The notes below the pieces were generated by a model that was not told where the DNA came from, made no database searches, and was given only the letters and a program-made list of their open reading frames with translations. A program made the translations under genes and the position numbers. Below, one piece after another: positions 34,720-43,436 of a DNA stretch of 64,000 nucleotides. Source of the stretch: Ceratothoa steindachneri (Eukaryota > Arthropoda > Malacostraca > Isopoda > Cymothoidae). Each line of letters opens with the position of its first letter. Position 1 is the stretch's first letter. Where the stretch lies: contig OZ018321.1 in assembly GCA_963969495.1 (NCBI GenBank), positions 191,216,985 to 191,280,984 on the forward strand, in the 5' to 3' direction.

Positions 34720-34751
34720 ATGGTAAGAGGGTACCTGCTGAAGTATCCTCT
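34710..34751 (+). promoter_or_regulatory. Programmed -1 ribosomal frameshift signal between gag and pol
   Basis: The slippery heptamer G GGA AAC (34710-34716) is in the gag frame and is followed at once by the gag TGA. After a 9-nt spacer comes a stem-loop: AGAGGGTA (34726-34733) pairs with TATCCTCT (34744-34751), 8 bp with one G-U pair and a 10-nt loop. The -1 frame is open from 34707 into pol (mod-3 check agrees). GGGAAAC is an established -1 slippery sequence in retroviruses and luteo-like viruses. Confidence 0.85.
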
Positions 34752-34757
34752 GGGTGC

Positions 34758-35837
34758 ATGAGTGTGAGTAATGTGTTGGTAAGTCTGTCTAGTGTGAAAG
34801 TGCTGTCTGGTAGGAAGTATGAGTGTCTGAGTGTGAAGGTGGAGTTGAATGGAATTGAGTGTTTGGCTTTAATAGATTCTGGATGCAAGGCGAGCTTGGT
34901 GTATAAAGATGTGTATGACAAGTTTAGCGAAAAAGCCCTCCTGTCTGAGTGCAAGGGTAGTTTGATAGGTATTGGTAATAGGAGAGTGCCTGTGATTGGA
35001 ATGATAAGGTCACCTGTTCGAATGCATGGTATGATGATGAATGAATGTGAATTTTCTGTGATTGATAAGGTGAGTAGTGAGTATGGTGTGATTTTGGGCT
35101 ATGATTTTATGAAAATGAATCGTATGGTTGTGCATCCTGCGAGTGATCAGATTGAGAGAAAGATTGGTAAAAATGGGGTGTATAAGTTGTATGTAGGGAA
35201 AGATGGTAGCGTTTTGAGGAGTGTGTTTACTGGTATTGAGGTGACTGCTATGGAGAGTGTAAGGCTTGTGAAGGGTGAAAGGGTGTCTGTTAGAGTGAGT
35301 TGGAGTAAGGATGTTAGTTTGAATGTGAGTGAGAACACTGTGATATTGGATGGAAAGGATGCGTGTTATAAGGTAAGGCGTGTTGCTTGTGTGTTTGATG
35401 GCTTGATGAGAATGAATGATCCTTTTGTATGTGTGCAGGCAGACCCCAGTGTGAAAGGGCAGGTGAGGGGAATCCAAGTCGGAGATGTACTGGGCCACCT
35501 CTCCACTGTCAATGAGGTAGGTATGGATGATAGTACGGATATCAGGGTGAATGTTGCGAATGAAAAGACATGTGAATGGATGTATAATGAGGTGAAGGAC
35601 ATGGTGAAATTGGATGGATGTTTGACTGAGTATGAAAGGGAGGATGTGTATCGAATGATATTTGAGCGAAAGGGAGCCCTCAGTAAGGGTGATCTGGATT
35701 TCGGGGTTGCAAAGCTCCCGGAATTCAAGATTGTCCTGCAGGAGGACTCCCCAATCTATCAGCGGCTGAGGCATTTCCCACGTCGGTTGCTGAAGAGATT
35801 GAGGAGCAGTGTTTGGAATTGGAGCAATTGGGGGTGA
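34758..35837 (+). CDS. pol: Pol, first part: retropepsin and start of RT
   Basis: The frame is open from 34707, so the product is probably Gag-Pol by frameshift; the first in-frame ATG is at 34758. An aspartic protease covers residues about 20-120, with the active-site triad LALIDSG (Asp at 34875-34877) and the second-half motif GVILGYDFM. A linker of about 150 residues leads to the RT entry region (KLPEFKIVLQEDSPIYQRLR). At about 35783 one base is missing relative to the degenerate copy (565-575), which pushes the frame into a stop at 35837. RT continues in the -1 frame. Confidence 0.88.
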   Translation: MSVSNVLVSLSSVKVLSGRKYECLSVKVELNGIECLALIDSGCKASLVYKDVYDKFSEKALLSECKGSLIGIGNRRVPVIGMIRSPVRMHGMMMNECEFSVIDKVSSEYGVILGYDFMKMNRMVVHPASDQIERKIGKNGVYKLYVGKDGSVLRSVFTGIEVTAMESVRLVKGERVSVRVSWSKDVSLNVSENTVILDGKDACYKVRRVACVFDGLMRMNDPFVCVQADPSVKGQVRGIQVGDVLGHLSTVNEVGMDDSTDIRVNVANEKTCEWMYNEVKDMVKLDGCLTEYEREDVYRMIFERKGALSKGDLDFGVAKLPEFKIVLQEDSPIYQRLRHFPRRLLKRLRSSVWNWSNWG

Positions 35838-38800
35838 TTGAGGAGAGTGAGAGTGCATGGAATAGTCCAATTGTACCTGTACGTAAGCCGGATGGAAGAT
35901 TGCATCTGTGTGTGGATTATCGAAAGGTGAATGAAAGGACTGTGAAAGAAAGGTTTCCGATGTGTGTGGTATCTGAGTGTGTGTATAGTATGCATGGGAT
36001 GGAGTGGTTTACGAAGCTGGATCTGGTACGGGGGTATTACCAGATGCCCATTGCCGAGGAGAGCCGGCCAGTAACTGCCTTCTCTTCCTCAAAGAGGCAT
36101 TACCAGTTCCGGAACCTCAGCTTTGGGTTGGCTAATGCTCCCGGAGCCTTCCAGCGGGCAATGAATGTTGTGTTGAGTAAGTTTGCGAGTAAGAATGTGA
36201 TTGCGTTTATAGATGATATTTTGATTATGACTGAGACTTTTGAGGAGCATATGAGATTGGTGAATGATGTGTTGAGAACGTTGGAGAGTGTTGGTGTGAA
36301 GGTGAAAGTGGCGAAGTGTGAATGGTTTGCAAAAGAAGTGGAATTCCTTGGGCATATGGTGAGTGAGAATGGATTGCGTAAATCATCGAAGTATGTTGAG
36401 AAGGTGCGAATGTTTCCTAAACCGGTGACTGTGAAGCAACTTAAGTCATTTTGGGGTTTGATTGAGTTCCAGCGAAAGTTTATATGTGATTGTTCTGGTG
36501 TGAGTAAGCCTCTGACTGAGTGGATGGGCAAGAAAGGTAGTACGGTTGTCAAGTGGAATGATAAGATGAATGAGGCGTATGAGAGACTGAAGGAGGCAGC
36601 GGCTGAAGATGTTGAATTAGCTTACCCAGATTATAGTGTAAATGCTAAAATGCTTGAATTGTATACAGATGCGAGTGGGTATTGTATGGGAGGTTTTCTG
36701 ATGCAAGAGCAGCGTTTGAATGGAGAGAATGTCAGGCGAATAATTGGGTATGTATCCAAGGCTATGAATGTTGCAGAACGAAAGTATTCGACTGTGGAAC
36801 GAGAGCTGGCTGCGATAAGATATTGTTTGAAAGTGTTGCGTCCATTTTTGTATGGTGTGAGGTTTGTGATAAAAACCGATCATCAACCTCTTGTGTATCT
36901 GCAGCGTATGAAGTGGGCTGATAGTAGGATTGCAAGGACTTTGGAAGATTTGAGTGACTTTGACTATGTGATTGAGTATGTGCCTGGTGAACGGAATGGA
37001 GTGGCTGATTTGATGTCAAGGTATCCTGGTACGAATGATAAAAATGTGTGTGGAGTGAGTGATCCTGAGTATTTGCCGAAAGGAATTATGAATGGAAAAG
37101 AGAGTAAGGGCGGTGGTGATTCCTTGTTTGAGAGTGTATGGAATGGTTTGCAAGATTTGAAGAGTGATGGAGTAGATGTGAGAGTGCCCGATAGTGTAGA
37201 TGATTTAAGGAAGGAGGTAATGAATGAAGTGTGTAGTAAGCCTGAAAGCATTGGTATGGCAAAGGTGCGGAACTTCATGAAAGAATTGAGAGCGATGTGT
37301 ATGCAAGGGGTCCCGCCATTTCAGGAAGTGTTGATTGTAGTGAGTCGTTTGTATGGAGTGATTGTTTATGTGCACTTTGGTGGTGAGAGGCCGATTGTGT
37401 ACAAGGATGAGAAGATGAAGGGTTTGAATCCTAATGTGGTACATCTGCAATGTTTGAGCGGTGTGCACTACAATTGGGTAATTGAAAAGTGTTCATATAT
37501 AAGAGAGAAGAATGATTGTCTGGATGAAGATGAGTGTGTGTTGAGTGATGATATGGGAGTTAATGACAGTGTGGATATCAGTGCTGATGTTGGTGTGCTT
37601 GTTCCTTCTGTGTATTGCGAACATGGTGGACCTGATATGATGGAAGCGAGAGTGAAAGTTAGTGAAAGGTTGTTCTGTGGTTTGATTGATACTGGAGCGC
37701 AAGTGTCTTTAGTGAATGAGAATATTCTGAGTAAGTATGAAGAGTTTAGATGTTGCGAGTATAAACCTGTGAAGTTACGGATAAGTGGATTAGGGAATGG
37801 CATGATAGTGGCATGGGAACAGGTTAGTCTGAAAGTGAGTTTGGGTAATGGTGTGAATGTGAAGCATGACTTTGTGATTCTGAAAGGTGAGCAAATGCCT
37901 TGTTGTTTCTTGCTTGGTGTAGACTTTATGAGATTAAATGATTTGTCTTTGGATGCTGATAAGGATTGTCTTATGAAAGGTGAATGTGAGGTGATGAAGT
38001 TGAATGAGTGTGCAAAGAATGTTGTCAAGTTTTGCGGTATGATTGAGTTGGTCATGGATGATGAGAATGAGATTTTAAGTGATGATGATATTCTAGAGAT
38101 GCAAGAGATGTGTCCTTTTGTTAGTGAGTTGAAGAGGTGTGTAATGATGTGTGTTGATTTGAATGAATGGCCAGAGTGTTTAAGTGATTTTAAAAGGTAT
38201 GCTAAGGATTTTGTTGTTTGTATGGATGTTGTATATTTTGTGAGGCATGTGAAGGGTGGTGATGATATGTATGTACCTGTGATGTCCTTAGTTGGTATGA
38301 TTGGTCTGGTGAAGGTTGTGCATGATAATTATGGGCATATGGGTAAGTTTAAGCTGTGGGAGTGTATGAAGGAGCATGTGTTCCACCCGTTTCTGAGAAC
38401 TGTTGTGAATGATGTTGCAACTACGTGTGAAAGGTGTCAGAAGCGAAAGGTGCAAGGTGTGCAAGTGAAACCACCGATGTTGAAAGTTGATGCGAAAGAA
38501 CCGTTTGAATTGGTAGTGATTGATTGTGTGTCTTTGCCGCGTACGAGTGCTGGGAATGTTGGTATGGTTGTGATGGTTGACCATAAAAGTAAGTTTGTGT
38601 ATGCAGCGCCTGTGAGAGATAAAAGGAGTGTGACTGTTGCGCATGTGGTTGAGCAGTTGTTTTTTCCTATGTGTGTATGGAAGCCTAGAAGATGTCTGAG
38701 TGATAATGGGCCTGAATTTGTAGGGGAAGTGTTTGAGCAAATGTTGAGAGAGAATGGTGTGGAGCATGTGAGAACAACTCCGTATGTACCGTCTTCAAAT

Positions 38801-39655
38801 GGATTGGCTGAACGGACTATAAGAACCTTGTGTGAGATGTTGAGAATGATGAGTACGACAGTGAATGACTGGGATGTGTGTCTGGGGAGAGTGTTGTGGC
38901 CGTATAATTCAACTGTGCATAGTGCAACTGGAATGTCCCCATGTCAGTTTGTGATGAATTTTGAAAGGCGAGTGAAAGATAGGTTTCGTTTGAGTGAAAG
39001 TGAGCAGAGTGTATGGCGTGAGGCGCATGAAAGGTTCCGTTCATTTGAATTAGGTACAAAAGTATTGAAGGTGAAAGAAGTGAAGGGTATGTTGAATGTA
39101 TCAAAGATGAGTGAGAAGTTTGATGGACCTTATAGAGTTGTGAGGGTTTGGGAAAATGGAGTGACATATGTTTTGGAGAGTTTGAATGACGGCATGACTG
39201 AGAGAGTGCGGGCTCATCAGAGTCAGTTAAGGAGATGGAGAGAACCTCCTGACTACCTGGTGAGCCATCCGGTGTATGGACTGTGTAGAGAGAGAGGTAA
39301 AGTGCATGCTGATGAGATTGAATGTGAGAGTATGGATCTGTCTGGGAAAGAGCTAGTCTTAGTCTCGAGGAGTAGAAAGCGTACAAAGAAGAGTGAAAGG
39401 AAGAATGCAAGTACGAATGAAAGTAAGTCTGAGCAGAGTGTTTCTGGTATGGGGGATCTTGAAAGGGAGATTGAGTTTTTGCATAGACAGGTGAGTGATT
39501 TGGCTGGTATAAGTAGACGAGTGAGTGAGCTGCCTGTGCCAAATTTTTCTGGTTTTGGGAACAGTATGAATGATAGTGTGTTTGGGCAGAATGAACCGAG
39601 TGTGGCTGATTTTTCGGGTTTTACAATGGTAATAGTAGGGATGAGTTTGATGTAG
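35813..39655 (+). CDS. pol: Pol, main part: RT - RNase H - OTU-like - second retropepsin - integrase - GPY/F
   Basis: The 1280-codon frame begins inside RT because of the frame break at about 35783; the first Met is not a real start. RT: LDLVRGYYQMP, FGLANAPGAFQRAM and FIDDIL with catalytic D134/D135. RNase H: LYTDASG (D286), VERELAAIRY, KTDHQPL. Residues about 432-556: OTU-like block, GGGDSLFESV to SGVHYNWV. Residues about 611-710: a second aspartic protease, GLIDTGAQVSLV (D626) and CFLLGVDFM. Integrase: HDNYGH/CERC zinc finger and D904, D964, E1000 (D-59-D-35-E). GPYRVVRVWE follows. The C-terminal extension contains FSGF repeats. RT and integrase motifs are intact. The OTU-like and second protease blocks are unusual for Ty3/Gypsy. 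Confidence 0.9.
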   Translation: MELEQLGVIEESESAWNSPIVPVRKPDGRLHLCVDYRKVNERTVKERFPMCVVSECVYSMHGMEWFTKLDLVRGYYQMPIAEESRPVTAFSSSKRHYQFRNLSFGLANAPGAFQRAMNVVLSKFASKNVIAFIDDILIMTETFEEHMRLVNDVLRTLESVGVKVKVAKCEWFAKEVEFLGHMVSENGLRKSSKYVEKVRMFPKPVTVKQLKSFWGLIEFQRKFICDCSGVSKPLTEWMGKKGSTVVKWNDKMNEAYERLKEAAAEDVELAYPDYSVNAKMLELYTDASGYCMGGFLMQEQRLNGENVRRIIGYVSKAMNVAERKYSTVERELAAIRYCLKVLRPFLYGVRFVIKTDHQPLVYLQRMKWADSRIARTLEDLSDFDYVIEYVPGERNGVADLMSRYPGTNDKNVCGVSDPEYLPKGIMNGKESKGGGDSLFESVWNGLQDLKSDGVDVRVPDSVDDLRKEVMNEVCSKPESIGMAKVRNFMKELRAMCMQGVPPFQEVLIVVSRLYGVIVYVHFGGERPIVYKDEKMKGLNPNVVHLQCLSGVHYNWVIEKCSYIREKNDCLDEDECVLSDDMGVNDSVDISADVGVLVPSVYCEHGGPDMMEARVKVSERLFCGLIDTGAQVSLVNENILSKYEEFRCCEYKPVKLRISGLGNGMIVAWEQVSLKVSLGNGVNVKHDFVILKGEQMPCCFLLGVDFMRLNDLSLDADKDCLMKGECEVMKLNECAKNVVKFCGMIELVMDDENEILSDDDILEMQEMCPFVSELKRCVMMCVDLNEWPECLSDFKRYAKDFVVCMDVVYFVRHVKGGDDMYVPVMSLVGMIGLVKVVHDNYGHMGKFKLWECMKEHVFHPFLRTVVNDVATTCERCQKRKVQGVQVKPPMLKVDAKEPFELVVIDCVSLPRTSAGNVGMVVMVDHKSKFVYAAPVRDKRSVTVAHVVEQLFFPMCVWKPRRCLSDNGPEFVGEVFEQMLRENGVEHVRTTPYVPSSNGLAERTIRTLCEMLRMMSTTVNDWDVCLGRVLWPYNSTVHSATGMSPCQFVMNFERRVKDRFRLSESEQSVWREAHERFRSFELGTKVLKVKEVKGMLNVSKMSEKFDGPYRVVRVWENGVTYVLESLNDGMTERVRAHQSQLRRWREPPDYLVSHPVYGLCRERGKVHADEIECESMDLSGKELVLVSRSRKRTKKSERKNASTNESKSEQSVSGMGDLEREIEFLHRQVSDLAGISRRVSELPVPNFSGFGNSMNDSVFGQNEPSVADFSGFTMVIVGMSLM

Positions 39656-40053
39656 TGAATGATGAAGTGGCTGATTTTTCAGGTTTCTGGTGGGAACCAG
39701 TCGAAGGGGTTTCTGGTATGCCTGTTGAGAATACAGGGGATGTGAGTGACCTGTCTGTTTTGCAAGAATGTACCTTGAGTTGGATGAGAGCTGTGAGTGA
39801 GGAGCTGATGAATGGGGGTATGAAGAGTGAGGGTTCTGAACGGAAGAGTATGAAAGAATTCTGTCGTGAGATGGGAGAACTGGTAATGAGGGCTAAGAGT
39901 ATGGTTGATGAGATGATAAATAGTGACGATGAGACTGACAGGACGACTGACGAACAACCCCGACTAATTGCTACGCGTAGCCAGGGACCAGTAGACGAGT
40001 GTGAATGGGTGCAGAAGGGTGCGATTGAGCACAAGTGGTACCGTGAAGAGTGA
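39655..40053 (+). CDS. Pol C-terminal tail in the -1 frame
   Basis: 132 codons in the -1 frame relative to the main pol frame. It starts with EVADFSGFWW, echoing NFSGF and VADFSGF at the end of the previous frame, so the two are probably one tail split by a base loss or a second frameshift near 39616-39622 (GGGTTTT). The rest is acidic and helical (LSWMRAVSEELM, KSMKEFCREMGELVMRAKSM), with no known domain, signal peptide or membrane span. It ends 36 bp before the polypurine tract. Not an env gene. Confidence 0.6.
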   Translation: MNDEVADFSGFWWEPVEGVSGMPVENTGDVSDLSVLQECTLSWMRAVSEELMNGGMKSEGSERKSMKEFCREMGELVMRAKSMVDEMINSDDETDRTTDEQPRLIATRSQGPVDECEWVQKGAIEHKWYREE

Positions 40054-40089
40054 TTGAAAGGGTTTAGTGAGTGGCTGGTCGAATGGCTT

Positions 40090-40102
40090 AAGGAAGGAGG
40101 GG
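40090..40102 (+). other. Polypurine tract
   Basis: AAGGAAGGAGGGG abuts the first T of the 3' LTR. It is the expected primer for plus-strand DNA synthesis. Confidence 0.9.
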
Positions 40103-40959
40103 TGTGGTGGGGCGAATGTGAGTGTGTGTAAAAGGGCCATTCTCCCAGCCCTTTTCTCAGTACCCTCTCCCTCCCTCTGTAAGAATGTGTGTGAATGGGA
40201 ATGGGTTTGTTTTATTTTTGTTTAATTCATGTATAAAATGATTACCATGTTTTTCTTTCTTTCCAGGCGTTAGTTATTCTGGAAATATAATAGCTAATAA
40301 TAAGATATTATTTTGTATTAAGAAAATTTAACGAAGCGTTATTCTGGAAAGAGGTAAGCTAGTCAATGTATTTTCGGGTAATGCCCACTTATTAGTTTCG
40401 CCATCCATGTAAAAATAAATGGGTCACTGAAGGAGGATATATCTCTTCTTCAGAGAGAGTGGAAGTGTGGACTGGAAGCAAGAGGGGTTCTGTAGAAGAG
40501 TGCTCCACCCAGCCCTGAGAGGAGGGCTTTCGTGTCTCTATCCACCTGAACCGCCATACCTGCCTTCGTTGACAATACTGCCTCCTTCTAGTTAACCAAC
40601 TACCACCCACCTCCAGCAAGACATAGCGCGTGTCCCCTTTTCGTTCGGTTGTGGTTGTGTTTTTTTGTTTTGTCTAGAATTTACGTAAATTGTTGTATCC
40701 GCCCGTTATAAGATTCTCGTTTGGTATCATTATTTTTATTTGGGAATTTAGCCTCATTTTGAAGTGTGCACACTTCCCTAGTAAAATATAAAATTTTTGT
40801 AAATATAAACTGTAGCTATCATTGTATTTTTTTTGTAAGTAAAGGGACTGTATATACAATCCGTTTTATTCTCCCTCGATTTCTCACGTCCGGACAATGT
40901 AGGAAGCGGGTTGGATCGATTATCGATTGGGATTAGAGATCTATTTTCGGCCCGCTACA
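40103..40959 (+). repeat. 3' LTR
   Basis: 857 bp. The 4-bp excess over the 5' LTR is GCGTTAGTTATT versus GCGTTATT at about 40270. It is followed by the ACAT duplication at 40960-40963. Confidence 0.95.
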
Positions 40960-40963
40960 ACAT

Positions 40964-41208
40964 GACTTACACTAAAAATACCACTTTTTACTTCTGATTG
41001 CAGGACAAAAATCTGAAATATCTATCAAATACAGTGATACTTTGACTTACAAGTTTAATTCATTTTGTGACCGAGCTTGTAACTCAATTTGCTCAGATAT
41101 CAAAGCAGTTTCCCCCATTGAAATTAATGGAAAGGCAATTAATCAGTTCCAGCCACCCCAAAACAATGCCAATTTGTGATTGTTGAAGGGTGAGGTTTGC
41201 ACTCTCCG
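40964..41208. other. Possible Tigger/pogo-like terminal sequence, no gene
   Basis: ACTTTGACTTACAAGTTTAA then TTGTGACCGAGCTTGTAACT and CCCCCATTGAAATTAATGG resembles the repetitive ends of Tigger/pogo-type DNA elements as I remember them. No partner terminus or transposase was found here. Confidence 0.3.
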
Positions 41209-41220
41209 TAACCTTAAAGC

Positions 41221-41498
41221 TTTTTTTTTTTTTTTTTTTTTAAAGGGGCTATCTGGCGACTGCCGACTTAGGCATAAGTCGCCGTAAAAAACAGCCTAGT
41301 TCTAGGCTACTTTAAAAAATTAAACAGAAAACAATAAAAAGAAATAACAATAACAATAACAAAGCAATAACAAAAACAATTACAAGAACAACAACAACAA
41401 TTAAATCGGGTTAAATAAAAGGGAGAAGGCCGGCCTCCCCCAAAAAGTCAATAAGTCCACCAGTCAAAGTACACGCACTCATCCCGAGCACAAGGGAC
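41221..41498 (-). mobile_element. 5'-truncated J-family LINE (3' end only)
   Basis: It is flanked by a 12-bp perfect TSD, TAACCTTAAAGC (41209-41220 and 41499-41510). A 23-nt poly(T) (the antisense poly(A)) is followed by the 29-nt J hairpin (41257-41285) and the start of the 3' UTR. Non-coding. Confidence 0.95.
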
Positions 41499-41868
41499 TA
41501 ACCTTAAAGCAGCGGCAGAACAGGTGCTTGGTGAAGAGCTTGTTGAAATTTAAAATCACATGTTGGTCCATGGTCTGTAACTTTGAAGTTTGGGCAGTTC
41601 TCATTTTTTGCATAATGATTAGTTTCATGCACAAGAAGTTCAATAAGATAGATCTTCAAAGACCTTTATAGAAATATCCCATTCCCTTGAAGAAGACAGC
41701 TTTGGAAACTTCTGAGACAGTTCCTTGGAAGTGTATTCATGGTCATTAATCTTTCACCATCCCATTCCCTCTCTCTCATTTCAATGTTTTTCTTCTTCCA
41801 GCGAGGTCAATCCCTTCTTTTAGTTTCTTCTGTCTCTTCCATCTTCTTGTAAAATCATAGGATCTACT

Positions 41869-43036
41869 TTGGCAGCTATTTCATCTGAAAGATATAGTCT
41901 CTCTCACAAAAGGGTACCACCACTAGCACCCACTGTCCTTTCTCTTGCCTTACAGCTCCTGGAACATGGGAAGAGAGAGGAGAGCCTCACTATCAGTAAG
42001 GTCAATCACATATTCATGGTTCCACCTGCATTGTGTAAGATATGTCGGCAGCAACAGAAGCCTTCACCCCCCCCCCCCTTTCAGCTTCCTTCTATCTGCA
42101 AGGTCTTTGATGCCAGCACTTCAGGGGATTACAACATAAAGCTAGACCTAAAGGACATTTTCTATCATATCAAGATACACCCAAAGGCACACCACCATTT
42201 CAGGTTCACCATCACTAGCCAGAAATTTTGCTTCAAATGTCTCGCAATGGGATTTTCCGGTTCTCCCTGTGTGATGCATATGTGGCTAAACTTGGTAAGA
42301 AGGCCTGGGCATGGCAGGCTGGGTACATCGTACATACATATCTCAATAACATCCTACTCATTGGCCCTATCCCCACCCTTCGCAGATGACTCATCATGGT
42401 CAACAGTAGCTTCCTCCACCTTAACCTCTGAAAGTGTGTCCTCCACCACACCTTAACCCTCGCCTATCTGGGTATCGAAATTGATCTCAATTCCTAGAGG
42501 ACCCACCTGATTCAACAGCTGCAAAGGAAAACCATTAGCGCCCTTAAACATATTGCGCAATACTGTGCCCCAAGTAAGTGCTGGCTCTGCCTAGCAAGCC
42601 TGATCAACTTCATTGCCCGGGTTGTTAGGCTTCCCTTCACCTGGGTCCAGCTATGATTCTCTCAACTAGAGCACTATGACGCTTCCCCCTTCATCGCCTG
42701 GCAGAAGTTCATTCCCTACAAGTGGACTTGATGGAAGTGACCTAAGGCTTCAAAACTTCTCGCTTACATCGATGCTGCCCCCTTTAGATTAGGCATTGTC
42801 ATCCCCAGCCACTCCCTCACCCTCCCCTGCACTTCCTGGAACCTTAACATATTTGAACTAGAGTCCATGGCTCTTCTTGTCACTCTCTTCCTCTGCCCAC
42901 ATGTTTGTTTGTTCTCAGACAACATTCCAGCCAATTTTAACACCTTTCACCGAAAGCTCCCTACGTCCATCCTACAGCACCTCTCTGGATCACTTCACTT
43001 GCTCTTTCAAGATGGCCTCCCTCAACATATCCTACA
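41869..43036 (+). pseudogene. RT-RNase H remnant, DIRS-like
   Basis: RT block: NIKLDLKDIFYHIKIHPKAH, HFRFTITSQKFCFKCLAMGF and SGSPCVMHM, then YLNNILLIGP in a shifted frame, where one catalytic Asp is already Asn. Later YLGIEIDLNS, then an RNase H-like region with LLAYIDAAPFRLGI, FELESMALLV and VCLFSDNIPA. The 'KLDLKDAYFHIPIHPD'-type sequence with F-RF in place of TAF fits DIRS-type RT better than Gypsy RT. No tyrosine recombinase was identified. Stops and frameshifts throughout. It is split by the hAT MITE and may resume at 43437. Confidence 0.55.
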
Positions 43037-43044
43037 TCCGCAGC

Positions 43045-43428
43045 CAGGGTAGGCAAATAAAAAAAACTCAGCCCCAAAAAACCTAGGTTTTGGGGGGTAT
43101 TTTCAAGTCAAATTTGAAAAAACCCAGGTTTGTTTTTGGGGGGGAAAAATTACTTCTTTTTTTTCAAGAAATGAATGCTACTTATCATTATTTTATTCAA
43201 AATGCATATCATGGGTACCCACAATTCTCGATCAGTGATCTGTTACTGTGATCTATTCTTACTATAATATAATTATTAAACTAAGTAATTATTAATATTA
43301 TATAAAAATAGAGATAGCTATTCTTTTTCTATGTTATTCTAATGCTTGTAGCATTTGTTTTTGGAAAAAACAAAAATAAAACCCGGGTTTTATTTGGCTT
43401 TTTAAAAATTTAGGTTTTGCAAACCCTG
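43045..43428 (-). mobile_element. hAT MITE, single complete copy
   Basis: 384 bp, ends CAGGGTAGGCAAA and TTTGCAAACCCTG, flanked by an exact 8-bp TSD TCCGCAGC (43037-43044 and 43429-43436). The length and the CAGGG end are typical of hAT. It is the reverse complement of the three-unit array at 28147-29952. Confidence 0.95.
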
Positions 43429-43436
43429 TCCGCAGC

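Larger units (their letters stand above)
31628..40959 (+). mobile_element. Ty3/Gypsy LTR retrotransposon, near full length (9.3 kb)
   Basis: Boundaries: 5' LTR 31628-32480, 3' LTR 40103-40959, both TGTGGTGG...GCTACA. Flanks ACAT (31624-31627) and ACAT (40960-40963) form a 4-bp TSD. By eye the LTRs differ by about eight substitutions and one 4-bp indel (about 1%), so the insertion is young. The order is primer site, gag, frameshift signal, PR-RT-RNase H-OTU-like-PR-IN, tail, polypurine tract. No env-like membrane protein is present. Two single-base frame breaks in pol make the copy defective as read. Confidence 0.95.

Noticed and set aside
33177..39542. Many antisense frames across the Gypsy element
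   Set aside because: They are shadows of the purine-rich sense strand; sense frames carry all motifs.
39655..40053. env gene of an errantivirus-like element
   Set aside because: No signal peptide, membrane span or furin-like site; the motif repeats tie it to the Pol tail.
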